This document shows positions 1-6,541 of a stretch of 27,122 bases of DNA, one piece after another. Source of the stretch: an uncultured Lachnospiraceae bacterium (GTDB lineage: Bacteria; Bacillota; Clostridia; Lachnospirales; Lachnospiraceae); assembly GCA_934402515.1 (NCBI GenBank), contig CAKRTZ010000028.1, positions 1-27,122 of the forward strand. Reading direction: 5' to 3'. The position numbers were made by a program, and so were the translations under genes. The notes beneath the pieces were generated by a model. The model saw only the letters and a program-made list of their open reading frames with translations, ran no database searches and was not told where the DNA came from. How positions within the stretch are numbered: position 1 is the first letter of the stretch; each line of letters begins with the position of its first letter.

Positions 1-213
1 TACTTCCAGTTTTCCAACCGTCTGGGAAAAGAACTGGATTTAGATTTCGTCCTGTCAGAAAAGGCGGACACCGAGGCTCGCATCACAGAGCTTTTGAAAA
101 ATAACAAACGCCGCTATATCCCCAAATGCCGGGTGTGTGGCAGAACCCTTACCATCGCGGAAACTACCTATGGCATCTGCAACAAGTGCCATGCCAAGAG
201 GATGATGGTGTAA
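1..213 (+). CDS. C-terminal fragment of a zinc-ribbon protein, possibly a Suv3-like RNA helicase
   Basis: The first reading frame is open from the window edge to the TAA at 211-213, giving the last 70 residues of a protein that begins upstream. The visible tail has a charged helical stretch (ELLKNNKRRY) followed by a four-cysteine zinc ribbon, KCRVCG about 15 residues before CNKC, and ends in a basic tail. From memory, some clostridial Suv3-like DEAD/DEAH helicases end in a comparable ribbon; this link is weak because no helicase motif lies in the window. A strong hairpin terminator begins 22 bases after the stop, which supports a genuine gene end. The gene converges on the permease to its right. 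Confidence 0.6.
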   Translation, partial: YFQFSNRLGKELDLDFVLSEKADTEARITELLKNNKRRYIPKCRVCGRTLTIAETTYGICNKCHAKRMMV

Positions 214-234
214 GGAAAAGAAGTTATCCGTTAA

Positions 235-276
235 AAAGCCGCGGAAAATGCAACAGCATTTTCCGCGGCTTTCTCT
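235..276. terminator. Bidirectional rho-independent terminator
   Basis: A perfect 16-bp inverted repeat (235-250 with 257-272) encloses the 6-base loop caacag. On the plus strand it is followed by the pyrimidine-rich tract ctctttcttt, and on the minus strand by TTTTT. It can therefore end both the zinc-ribbon gene to the left and the convergent permease gene to the right. Confidence 0.9.
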
Positions 277-308
277 TTCTTTATCTTATACTTTTATTGA
301 CAGTCTTT

Positions 309-1703
309 TTACACCTCAAAATTCACACCAGTGTCCTTCGGCTCGTCATCTGCAAAGACATAATCTTTGCCGGGAAGGATGGCATTTAAGAGGATACCAA
401 CTAAGGAACCAACAGCCAGACCACTTAAAGATACCTGGGCACCAGCTACATGGAAACTGATGGCGCCTGCTGCACTGTAGGTGATACCGATGGACAGTAC
501 CAGAATCAATGCTGCAATGATAACATTACGGCTCTTGCTGAAATCAACCTGGTTCTCAACCACATTGCGGACACCCACTGCAGAAATCATACCGTACAAT
601 ACCAGGGAAACACCACCGGTGGTTGCACCGGGCATACATCCGATGATGGCTGCAATCTTCGGAGAGAAAGAGAAGATCATGGAAAACAGAGCTGCCAGAC
701 GGATTACACGTGGATCATATACCTTGGTTAAGGACAATACACCGGTATTTTCACCGTAGGTGGTGTTGGCAGGTGCACCAAACAGAGCAGCTACCATAGT
801 TGCCAGACCATCACCTAACAGGGTGCGGTGTAAGCCGGGATCTTTGATATAATTTCTTCCAACGGTGGAAGAAATTGCAGAAATATCACCGATATGTTCT
901 ACGATGGTTGCAAGAGAAATCGGGATGATGGTGATTGCTGCGGTTGCCAGAAGTGCCCAGTCGGGATTCTGGAATACAGAGAATACCGTATCGCTGAATT
1001 TTACCGGCAAGCCGATCCATGCAGCATCGTGAATCTTCTGGAAATCCACGCCACCGTTTTCAACAGTGATCAGTCCTGCTGCAGTGCAGATTGCTGCTAC
1101 CACATAGGAAGAAATTACACCCAGGATAATGGGGATAATCTTTACCATTCCTTTCCCCCAGATGTTGCAGACTACAATCACTACGATAGCAACCAGAGCA
1201 ATCCACCAGTTTGCAGAACAGCTGTTGATTGCTGACTGGGAAAGGGAAAGACCGATAGCGATAATGATAGGACCGGTTACAATCGGGGGGAAATATTTCA
1301 TAACCTTGCTGGAACCGAAGACTTTGATAAGACCTGCAAGAATGAGATAAATAAGACCTGCACAGGCAACACCGAAACATGCGTAAGGGAGCATTTCCTT
1401 ATTGGGAATATTATGATTCTCTCCCAGCATAGGAGCAACGGCTGCATAGCCGCCGATAAAAGCGAAAGAGGAACCTAAAAATGCGGGAACCTTTCTCTTG
1501 GTAATTAAGTGGAATAACAGTGTTCCCAGACCTGCAAATAACAGGGTTGCGGAAACACTAAGTCCGGTCAGTGCCGGTACGAGAATCGTCGCACCGAACA
1601 TGGCGAACATGTGCTGGATTCCGAGCACAATCATTTTGGAAGTGCCCAGTTTCGTGGCATCGTAGATCGGCTCATTGCCAATCGTAACTTTTTCTTTACT
1701 CAT
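309..1703 (-). CDS. uraA: NCS2 family uracil (or uracil/xanthine) permease
   Basis: This is a 464-residue integral membrane protein of the nucleobase:cation symporter-2 family, which imports uracil or related bases with protons. The N-terminal FAMFGATILVP and the FLGSSFAFI block are typical of uracil permeases. The two glutamates that bind the base in E. coli UraA have visible counterparts at E269 (TIVEHIGDI) and E318 (TTYGENTGV). The protein is slightly longer than E. coli UraA (about 430 residues), mainly through extra hydrophilic residues at both ends. The start is set by an AGGAGAG ribosome binding site just upstream. It stands alone between a terminator and its own promoter, divergent from the DUF6062-type gene. 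No PyrR-type attenuator or purine riboswitch was recognised in its leader, and a xanthine substrate cannot be excluded. Confidence 0.85.
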   Translation of the reverse strand: MSKEKVTIGNEPIYDATKLGTSKMIVLGIQHMFAMFGATILVPALTGLSVSATLLFAGLGTLLFHLITKRKVPAFLGSSFAFIGGYAAVAPMLGENHNIPNKEMLPYACFGVACAGLIYLILAGLIKVFGSSKVMKYFPPIVTGPIIIAIGLSLSQSAINSCSANWWIALVAIVVIVVCNIWGKGMVKIIPIILGVISSYVVAAICTAAGLITVENGGVDFQKIHDAAWIGLPVKFSDTVFSVFQNPDWALLATAAITIIPISLATIVEHIGDISAISSTVGRNYIKDPGLHRTLLGDGLATMVAALFGAPANTTYGENTGVLSLTKVYDPRVIRLAALFSMIFSFSPKIAAIIGCMPGATTGGVSLVLYGMISAVGVRNVVENQVDFSKSRNVIIAALILVLSIGITYSAAGAISFHVAGAQVSLSGLAVGSLVGILLNAILPGKDYVFADDEPKDTGVNFEV

Positions 1704-1743
1704 TTCTCTCCTCCATCATTTGAATGTTATTTTTGCTGTTGGT

Positions 1744-1772
1744 ATTTTACCACGCTTCCCCTGTTCCTACAA
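1744..1772 (-). promoter_or_regulatory. Candidate sigma-A promoter of the uracil permease gene
   Basis: Read on the minus strand, TTGTAG (1767-1772) and TAAAAT (1744-1749) are separated by exactly 17 bases. The -10 matches 5 of 6 consensus positions and the -35 only 3 of 6. It lies about 40 bases before the start codon in the divergent intergenic region. Confidence 0.5.
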
Positions 1773-1815
1773 GGAAATCCCGTTATTTTCCACAGAATTT
1801 TTCCGTAGAAATAAG

Positions 1816-1844
1816 TTGTGAAATAAATACCACTCCGATATACT
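1816..1844 (+). promoter_or_regulatory. Candidate sigma-A promoter of the DUF6062-type gene
   Basis: TTGTGA (1816-1821) and TATACT (1839-1844) are separated by 17 bases and lie 32 bases before the start codon at 1877. This leaves room for a short leader with the AGAAAGGTG ribosome binding site. Confidence 0.55.
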
Positions 1845-1876
1845 GGTCTTATACGCTTACAGAAAGGTGAAAACGG

Positions 1877-2638
1877 ATGAAAGAGAAACTTTATACCATT
1901 CCTTTAAACGATGCAATACAGGCACAGGATGAGTGTCCCTTCTGCTATGTGGAACGAAACGTTGAGCAGGATCTGTTGGACTTCGTCCTGGGAAGCGGCT
2001 CTTCCTATATGGAAAGTGATGTCCGTGGCATGACCGATGAAGCCGGCTTTTGCCGCGCTCATTTCAAGAAAATGTTCGACTACGGCAACACTCTGGGCAA
2101 TGCCTGGATTTTAAAGACCCATTATATGAAAACCCGTTCCGATATGCACAAGCTTTTCGCTGCTTACACCCCCGGCAAAACTTCTCTGAAAGATAAGTTC
2201 AAAAAAAATGCCGCATCGGAACATCCCATCGGCATCTGGACGAAGGAGCGTCAAAACTCCTGCTATATCTGTAAGCAGTTTGAAGAAACCTATGCCCGTT
2301 ACCTGGACACGTTCTTTGTGTTATACAAAAAAGACGAGGAATTCCGGGAAAAAGTAAAGAACAGCAAAGGGTTCTGCATCCCCCATTTCGGCGATTTGTG
2401 CCGGGAGGCGAACAGACAGCTTTCGGACAAAGAAAAAGCAGAGTTTTACTCTGCTATGTTTGCCCTGATGGAATCCAACATGGAGCGGCTCCAGGAGGAT
2501 GTGAACTGGCTGGTGGAAAAATTTGACTACCGCAACAAGGACGCCGACTGGAAAAATTCCAAAGATGCCATCCAGCGTGGTATGCAAAAGCTCCAGGGCG
2601 GTTACCCTGCCGATGCTCCCTACAAAATGGACAAATAG
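1877..2638 (+). CDS. Cys/His-rich DUF6062-type protein of unknown function
   Basis: This 253-residue soluble protein has no signal peptide or membrane segment. Its clearest feature is a duplicated pattern: CPFC (C20, C23) then CRAH (C59, H62) in the first half, and CYIC (C129, C132) then CIPH (C167, H170) in the second. Each half therefore offers a CxxC plus CxxH set, as expected for two structural metal sites, probably zinc. I recognise the pattern as DUF6062 from clostridial genomes; no function is established that I know of. The start follows an AGAAAGGTG ribosome binding site. It is convergent with the TetR gene, with only 3 bases between the two stop codons, so any terminator would have to lie inside coding sequence. 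Confidence 0.8.
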   Translation: MKEKLYTIPLNDAIQAQDECPFCYVERNVEQDLLDFVLGSGSSYMESDVRGMTDEAGFCRAHFKKMFDYGNTLGNAWILKTHYMKTRSDMHKLFAAYTPGKTSLKDKFKKNAASEHPIGIWTKERQNSCYICKQFEETYARYLDTFFVLYKKDEEFREKVKNSKGFCIPHFGDLCREANRQLSDKEKAEFYSAMFALMESNMERLQEDVNWLVEKFDYRNKDADWKNSKDAIQRGMQKLQGGYPADAPYKMDK

Positions 2639-2641
2639 GAA

Positions 2642-3244
2642 TTATTGTGCTAACAGTTTTTCACAGACTGCCAGATATTCCATGATTTCCTCATAGAGCA
2701 TTTCCGGATTGTAGGAGCCTTCCATCATATGTTCCGACATCAAACCATCGATGGTATATTTGATCATTTTGGCCACCTTATGTCCGGACTGCTCATCGGG
2801 AAATTGTTGATAATCCGCCTGATCATAGATCTGTTCAACGGCCTCCCGATAGGCATCCCGCTTTACTTCCGTGGCCAGGAGGGCTTCACTCACATTCTCC
2901 GATACCGCCGTGTTTAAAAACTGCTGCATATAAGGATACCCCCGGAGCACTTGAAGCTTAGCGTTCTCTACCCCCCTTGCAATGGCAAATAAATTGGTTT
3001 CTCCTTTATCCACCGCGGTTGCCAGCTCCATGGTCATATAACGGACACTGTAATCATAGAGAAAAGAATACAGCCCGATTTTGTTTTCAAAGTAATGAAA
3101 CAGAAGCCCTTTACTAATCCCGGCTTCTGCTACAATTTCATCTGTACTTGCTTTTTTATATCCGCAGGTGGCAAACACCTTCAAACCGGCATTCATCATC
3201 CTGTCCTGTTTTTCTTTCTTTAAGTCAAAAAATTTTGCATTCAT
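2642..3244 (-). CDS. TetR/AcrR family transcriptional regulator
   Basis: This 200-residue protein has a classical TetR N-terminal domain. The recognition region (ASTDEIVAEAGISKGLLFHYF, about residues 33-53) matches the helix-turn-helix consensus, including the G-x-L-F-x-Y-F end. The rest is a helical ligand-binding and dimerisation domain whose ligand cannot be predicted. Regulators of this family are usually repressors that bind palindromes near their own promoters. A 9+6+9 inverted repeat (3293-3316) lies between this gene and the divergent acidic-protein gene, downstream of a TGTTATAAT extended -10, so autoregulation is likely. The neighbours do not reveal an efflux pump or other obvious target. 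Confidence 0.9.
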   Translation of the reverse strand: MNAKFFDLKKEKQDRMMNAGLKVFATCGYKKASTDEIVAEAGISKGLLFHYFENKIGLYSFLYDYSVRYMTMELATAVDKGETNLFAIARGVENAKLQVLRGYPYMQQFLNTAVSENVSEALLATEVKRDAYREAVEQIYDQADYQQFPDEQSGHKVAKMIKYTIDGLMSEHMMEGSYNPEMLYEEIMEYLAVCEKLLAQ

Positions 3245-3292
3245 AGTCTATCATCCATATTAAGTATTGTTTTATGAATCACTTTCTTACGC

Positions 3293-3316
3293 ACCTGAGC
3301 AGCCATGTGCTCAGGT
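3293..3316. promoter_or_regulatory. 24-bp palindrome, candidate TetR operator
   Basis: ACCTGAGCA (3293-3301) and TGCTCAGGT (3308-3316) form a perfect 9-bp inverted repeat around the 6-base spacer gccatg. No T-tract follows on either strand, so it is not a terminator. Its size and place between the TetR gene and a divergent gene fit an operator. Confidence 0.6.
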
Positions 3317-3334
3317 ACTGTGTGAACCTTATTG

Positions 3335-3343
3335 ATTATAACA
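3335..3343 (-). promoter_or_regulatory. Extended -10 element of the TetR gene promoter
   Basis: The minus strand reads TGTTATAAT here, an extended -10 with a perfect TATAAT at 3335-3340. No convincing -35 is visible, which is usual for extended -10 promoters. The expected start point near 3328 places the palindrome just inside the transcript. Confidence 0.5.
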
Positions 3344-3371
3344 TAACTTCCTAAAATTTGTATAGAATCCC

Positions 3372-3400
3372 TTGATACGAAACCAGAATAGTATTAAAAT
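3372..3400 (+). promoter_or_regulatory. Candidate sigma-A promoter of the acidic protein gene
   Basis: TTGATA (3372-3377) and TAAAAT (3395-3400) are separated by 17 bases, 35 bases before the start codon at 3436. Confidence 0.6.
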
Positions 3401-3435
3401 AACGCTATACCTACTTTTGAAAGGAGTAATGAATT

Positions 3436-3912
3436 ATGGCGAAAAAACTTGGGAAACTTTTCCTGTTCAGTGCAGCAGTCGGTGCCGTAGCCGGAAGCGC
3501 ATACTACTATCTGCAGCATCGTGATTCCATCGTGAAATCCGATGATACCAGTGAAGAAGATGATGATTTTGATGATTTCAGCGAAGACTTGGATGAAGAG
3601 CCCGAGCGTAATTATGTAGATCTGGACTTTGATGCAAAAAAGGCAGAATTCACCCAGAAAGCCAGTGGCGTAGCTGAAAAGGTTCTGGAGAAAACCGCAG
3701 ACTGCCTGACTGCTGCTGCCGGCAAAATTTCCGAGACCGCAAAGGCTCTGGATAATGCCATCAACGCTCCGGCAGCTCCCTCCACCGAAGAATTTTTCGA
3801 TGATGAGGACGAGGAAGATCCTGCTGCCAAGGAAGCGGCTGCGACAGATGAAACCGCTGCACCTAAGGCAGAAACAGAAGCTGCACCTGCAAAGGAAGAC
3901 GACGCAGAATAA
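3436..3912 (+). CDS. Small acidic protein with an N-terminal membrane segment
   Basis: I do not recognise this 158-residue protein. Residues 5-25 (KLGKLFLFSAAVGAVAGSAY) form one hydrophobic segment after a short basic start, which fits a membrane anchor or an uncleaved signal. The remainder is very acidic: an Asp/Glu cluster at about residues 36-57, a helical Ala/Lys-rich middle (AGVAEKVLEKTADCLTAA-like, about 75-110), and a low-complexity Ala/Glu/Pro tail. The composition suggests an extended or disordered region rather than an enzyme. The start has an AAAGGAG ribosome binding site and a good promoter, and a terminator closes the gene, so it is a single-gene unit. It is divergent from the TetR gene and may share its operator. 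Confidence 0.75.
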   Translation: MAKKLGKLFLFSAAVGAVAGSAYYYLQHRDSIVKSDDTSEEDDDFDDFSEDLDEEPERNYVDLDFDAKKAEFTQKASGVAEKVLEKTADCLTAAAGKISETAKALDNAINAPAAPSTEEFFDDEDEEDPAAKEAAATDETAAPKAETEAAPAKEDDAE

Positions 3913-3939
3913 GATTTCATAACCGTATTAAGAACCATG

Positions 3940-3971
3940 AAAAGGCAACCCCATGTGGGATTGCCTTTTTT
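3940..3971. terminator. Bidirectional rho-independent terminator
   Basis: Inverted repeat 3940-3953 with 3956-3969 has one mismatch, and the loop probably opens to a few bases. It is followed by T's on the plus strand and by TTTTC on the minus strand. It sits between the convergent acidic-protein and DUF2225 genes. Confidence 0.8.
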
Positions 3972-3983
3972 ATTCTTACTGTT

Positions 3984-4739
3984 TCATTGATTTTCTTCCT
4001 GTTCTTTATGTCTGCGGGCTAATTCTTCCTTCAAATCGTAAGCCTTGTCCTTAATACGGGAATTTGCCGTAGAAGACCCCATGATTTCCGAGATCAGGTG
4101 GGAAGCCGTATCCAACTGTCCACACTCAATCGCCAATGCTGCCGTCAGATAATCTGCTGTATCCTCATCCATACCTGCCATGGGATAATCTTCCTCCATA
4201 CGCGCCTTGATGAAACCATCCAGTGCTTTCTGCAGGAAGGTGTTTTCTTCCTGTTGGATATTCTCCTGCTGCTGTTTTGAATCCGAAACCTCTTCCTGTT
4301 GGTTCTGTTCCATCTCCTCGCGCATTCCCCGGTATAGCCAGGCGATTTTTAAGCAGGTATATGCCAGTTCACTTGCCTTGGCGCCCTTTACCATATTGTT
4401 TAGCAGCACCATCTTAAAATGTTCCAGTGCTACCGGATAAGAATATTCCGTCAGATCTTCCTCATGGCGTTCTTTAAAGGAAGCGCTGATGGACTCCCGG
4501 ATTTTTTTCTTATGGATAGGCAGCAGGGTATCAAAATACCTTGCCATGGCAGCATACCCGCAATGGGGGCACATGATAGCTTCGTATTTGATACTGTCTA
4601 CCTGTACCTGCCGGGGTCTTAAATCGAAATCCATTCCATTGCTGTGGACTCTGCCATAACGTACCGTCTTTGCGGTAAACTTTGCCTCACACACTGGACA
4701 CTGGTAAGTCTTATCAAATAAAAATTCAGCGTCTCCCAT
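3984..4739 (-). CDS. DUF2225 family protein
   Basis: This 251-residue protein begins with two CxxC pairs, CPVC (C14, C17) and CPHC (C57, C60) followed by GYAA. That is the signature I associate with DUF2225 proteins of Firmicutes, and it implies a zinc ribbon. The rest is helical and resembles TPR-like repeats, with a Gln/Glu-rich linker near the middle (about residues 145-165) and a charged C-terminus. The function is unknown. It follows glnS by 27 bases on the same strand and has a strong AAAGGAG site, so the two are probably co-transcribed. There is no other clue to its role. Confidence 0.8.
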   Translation of the reverse strand: MGDAEFLFDKTYQCPVCEAKFTAKTVRYGRVHSNGMDFDLRPRQVQVDSIKYEAIMCPHCGYAAMARYFDTLLPIHKKKIRESISASFKERHEEDLTEYSYPVALEHFKMVLLNNMVKGAKASELAYTCLKIAWLYRGMREEMEQNQQEEVSDSKQQQENIQQEENTFLQKALDGFIKARMEEDYPMAGMDEDTADYLTAALAIECGQLDTASHLISEIMGSSTANSRIKDKAYDLKEELARRHKEQEENQ

Positions 4740-4766
4740 TGTTTCTCCTTTGTCTATAGCATGTCT

Positions 4767-6431
4767 TTACTGGTTGTCTTTCGGTAACACGAAAGAACTC
4801 TTGAGGGATACGATCCGGTTAAATACCAACGCATCCGGTGTGGAATCCTTACTGTCTACGCAGAAAAATCCCTGTCTTACAAACTGGAAGCTGTCATAAG
4901 CCTTGGCATCCTTCACAGCGGGCTCAATGTAACAATTTTTTAATACGGTGAGAGAGTTGGGATTCAGGTTCAGACTTCCGTCCTCATTGTATACACCTTT
5001 CTCTTCATCGATGATGTTTTCATACAAACGAACCTCTGCCTTTACTGCATGAGGTGCACTTACCCAGTGGATGGTTCCCTTTACCTTACGTCCATCAGGG
5101 CTGTTACCTCCCTTACTTGCGGGATCATAGGTTACGTGCACCACAGTCACTTTACCGTTTTCATCCACCTCATAGCCTGCACATTTTACAAAATAGGCAT
5201 GCATCAGCCGCACTTCGTTGCCGGGGAACAGGCGGAAATATTTCTTGGGAGGTTCCTCCATGAAGTCGTCTCTGTCAATATAAAGTTCACGGCAGAAGGG
5301 AACCATTCTCTTCCCAAGTTCCGGGTTCTCCAGATTATTGTCCACTTCCAGAAATTCTTCCTGACCTTCCGGATAATTGTCAATCACCAGCTTGATAGGA
5401 TCCAGAGCCGCCATAATTCTGGGTTTCTTTAATTTCAGATCCTCACGGATACAATACTCCAGCATGGGGTATTCTGCGGTAGACTGTGCTTTGGATACCC
5501 CGCACAGTTCTACAAATTTACGAATAGATTCCGGTGTAAATCCACGGCGGCGAAGTGCTGCAATGGATACCAGACGGGGATCATCCCAACCGTCCACAAT
5601 TCCTTCCTCTACCAGCTTTTTAATGTAACGCTTACCGGTTACCACGTTTTTCAGATAGAGTTTTGCAAACTCAATCTGTTTGGGAGGATGGGGATATTCC
5701 AATTCTCTTACAACCCAGTCATAGAGAGGTCTGTGATCCTCGAACTCCAAAGTACAAATGGAATGGGTAATGCCTTCAATGGCATCCTCAATGGGATGGG
5801 CAAAGTCATACATGGGATAGATGCACCATTTGTCACCGGTGTTGTGATGCGTCATATGTGCCACACGGTAAATAATGGGATCACGCATATTAATGTTGGG
5901 AGATGCCATATCAATCTTGGCACGCAGGGTTTTCTCGCCATCTGCATACTTGCCTTCTTTCATGGCAAGAAACAGTTCCATATTCTCTTCCACGCTGCGG
6001 TTACGGTTGGGATCCTCTTTTCCGGGCTCCGTCAAAGTGCCACGGTATTCCCTCATCTCCTCAGCCGTCAGGTCAGACACATAAGCTTTTCCCTTCTGAA
6101 TGAGTTTCAATGCGGCCTCATACATCTGATCAAAATAACTGGAGGCAAAAAACAGACGATCCTCATAGTCAGCACCCAGCCACTCCACATCAGCCTTGAT
6201 GGAATCCACAAACTCTGTCTTCTCCTTCGTGGGGTTGGTATCGTCAAAACGCATATTGAACTTTCCGCCATATTCCTGGGCCAGTCCGTAATTCAACAGG
6301 ATACTTTTGGCATGTCCGATATGCAGATAACCGTTGGGTTCGGGTGGGAAACGAGTGTGCACCGTATCGTAAACACCCTCTGCCAGATCCTTGTCGATGA
6401 TCATTTCAATGAAATTTTTACTCTCGCTCAT
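4767..6431 (-). CDS. glnS: Glutamine--tRNA ligase (GlnRS)
   Basis: This 554-residue class I synthetase charges tRNA-Gln directly with glutamine in the cytoplasm. The N-terminus shows PPEPNGYLHIGHA with HIGH at 37-40. The tRNA acceptor-binding region (MRDPIIYRV) and WDDPRL follow, with the two beta-barrel anticodon-binding domains after about residue 340. The length agrees with bacterial GlnRS (about 550). The second signature is unusual: where E. coli has VMSKR this protein reads VTGKR (264-268), so only the catalytic lysine K267 of KMSKS is kept. The start is set by AGGAGACATT. GlnRS alongside GatCAB in the same window means the amidotransferase need not supply Gln-tRNA. An 83-bp palindrome lies immediately upstream. 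Confidence 0.95.
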   Translation of the reverse strand: MSESKNFIEMIIDKDLAEGVYDTVHTRFPPEPNGYLHIGHAKSILLNYGLAQEYGGKFNMRFDDTNPTKEKTEFVDSIKADVEWLGADYEDRLFFASSYFDQMYEAALKLIQKGKAYVSDLTAEEMREYRGTLTEPGKEDPNRNRSVEENMELFLAMKEGKYADGEKTLRAKIDMASPNINMRDPIIYRVAHMTHHNTGDKWCIYPMYDFAHPIEDAIEGITHSICTLEFEDHRPLYDWVVRELEYPHPPKQIEFAKLYLKNVVTGKRYIKKLVEEGIVDGWDDPRLVSIAALRRRGFTPESIRKFVELCGVSKAQSTAEYPMLEYCIREDLKLKKPRIMAALDPIKLVIDNYPEGQEEFLEVDNNLENPELGKRMVPFCRELYIDRDDFMEEPPKKYFRLFPGNEVRLMHAYFVKCAGYEVDENGKVTVVHVTYDPASKGGNSPDGRKVKGTIHWVSAPHAVKAEVRLYENIIDEEKGVYNEDGSLNLNPNSLTVLKNCYIEPAVKDAKAYDSFQFVRQGFFCVDSKDSTPDALVFNRIVSLKSSFVLPKDNQ

Positions 6432-6458
6432 AATGTCTCCTCTTATATATAAGTTTAC

Positions 6459-6541
6459 AACTATTCAGAACCTCATAAATTTGCTATTCTGCTTGCATGC
6501 AAGCATTCGCAGAAAGCAAATTTGCATGGCTCTGAATAGTT
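6459..6541. repeat. 83-bp near-perfect palindromic element
   Basis: The element starts with AACTATTCAGA and ends with its exact complement TCTGAATAGTT. Inside, AAATTTGCT pairs with AGCAAATTT, TTCTGC pairs with GCAGAA, and the centre contains GCTTGCATGCAAGC, itself palindromic. One strand could fold into a hairpin almost 40 bp long. It overlaps the stop codon of the GGDEF-EAL gene (6540-6542) and ends 28 bases before glnS. There is no T-tract, so it is not a simple terminator. It may be a small dispersed palindromic repeat or a structured glnS leader. No transposase is associated. Confidence 0.75.
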
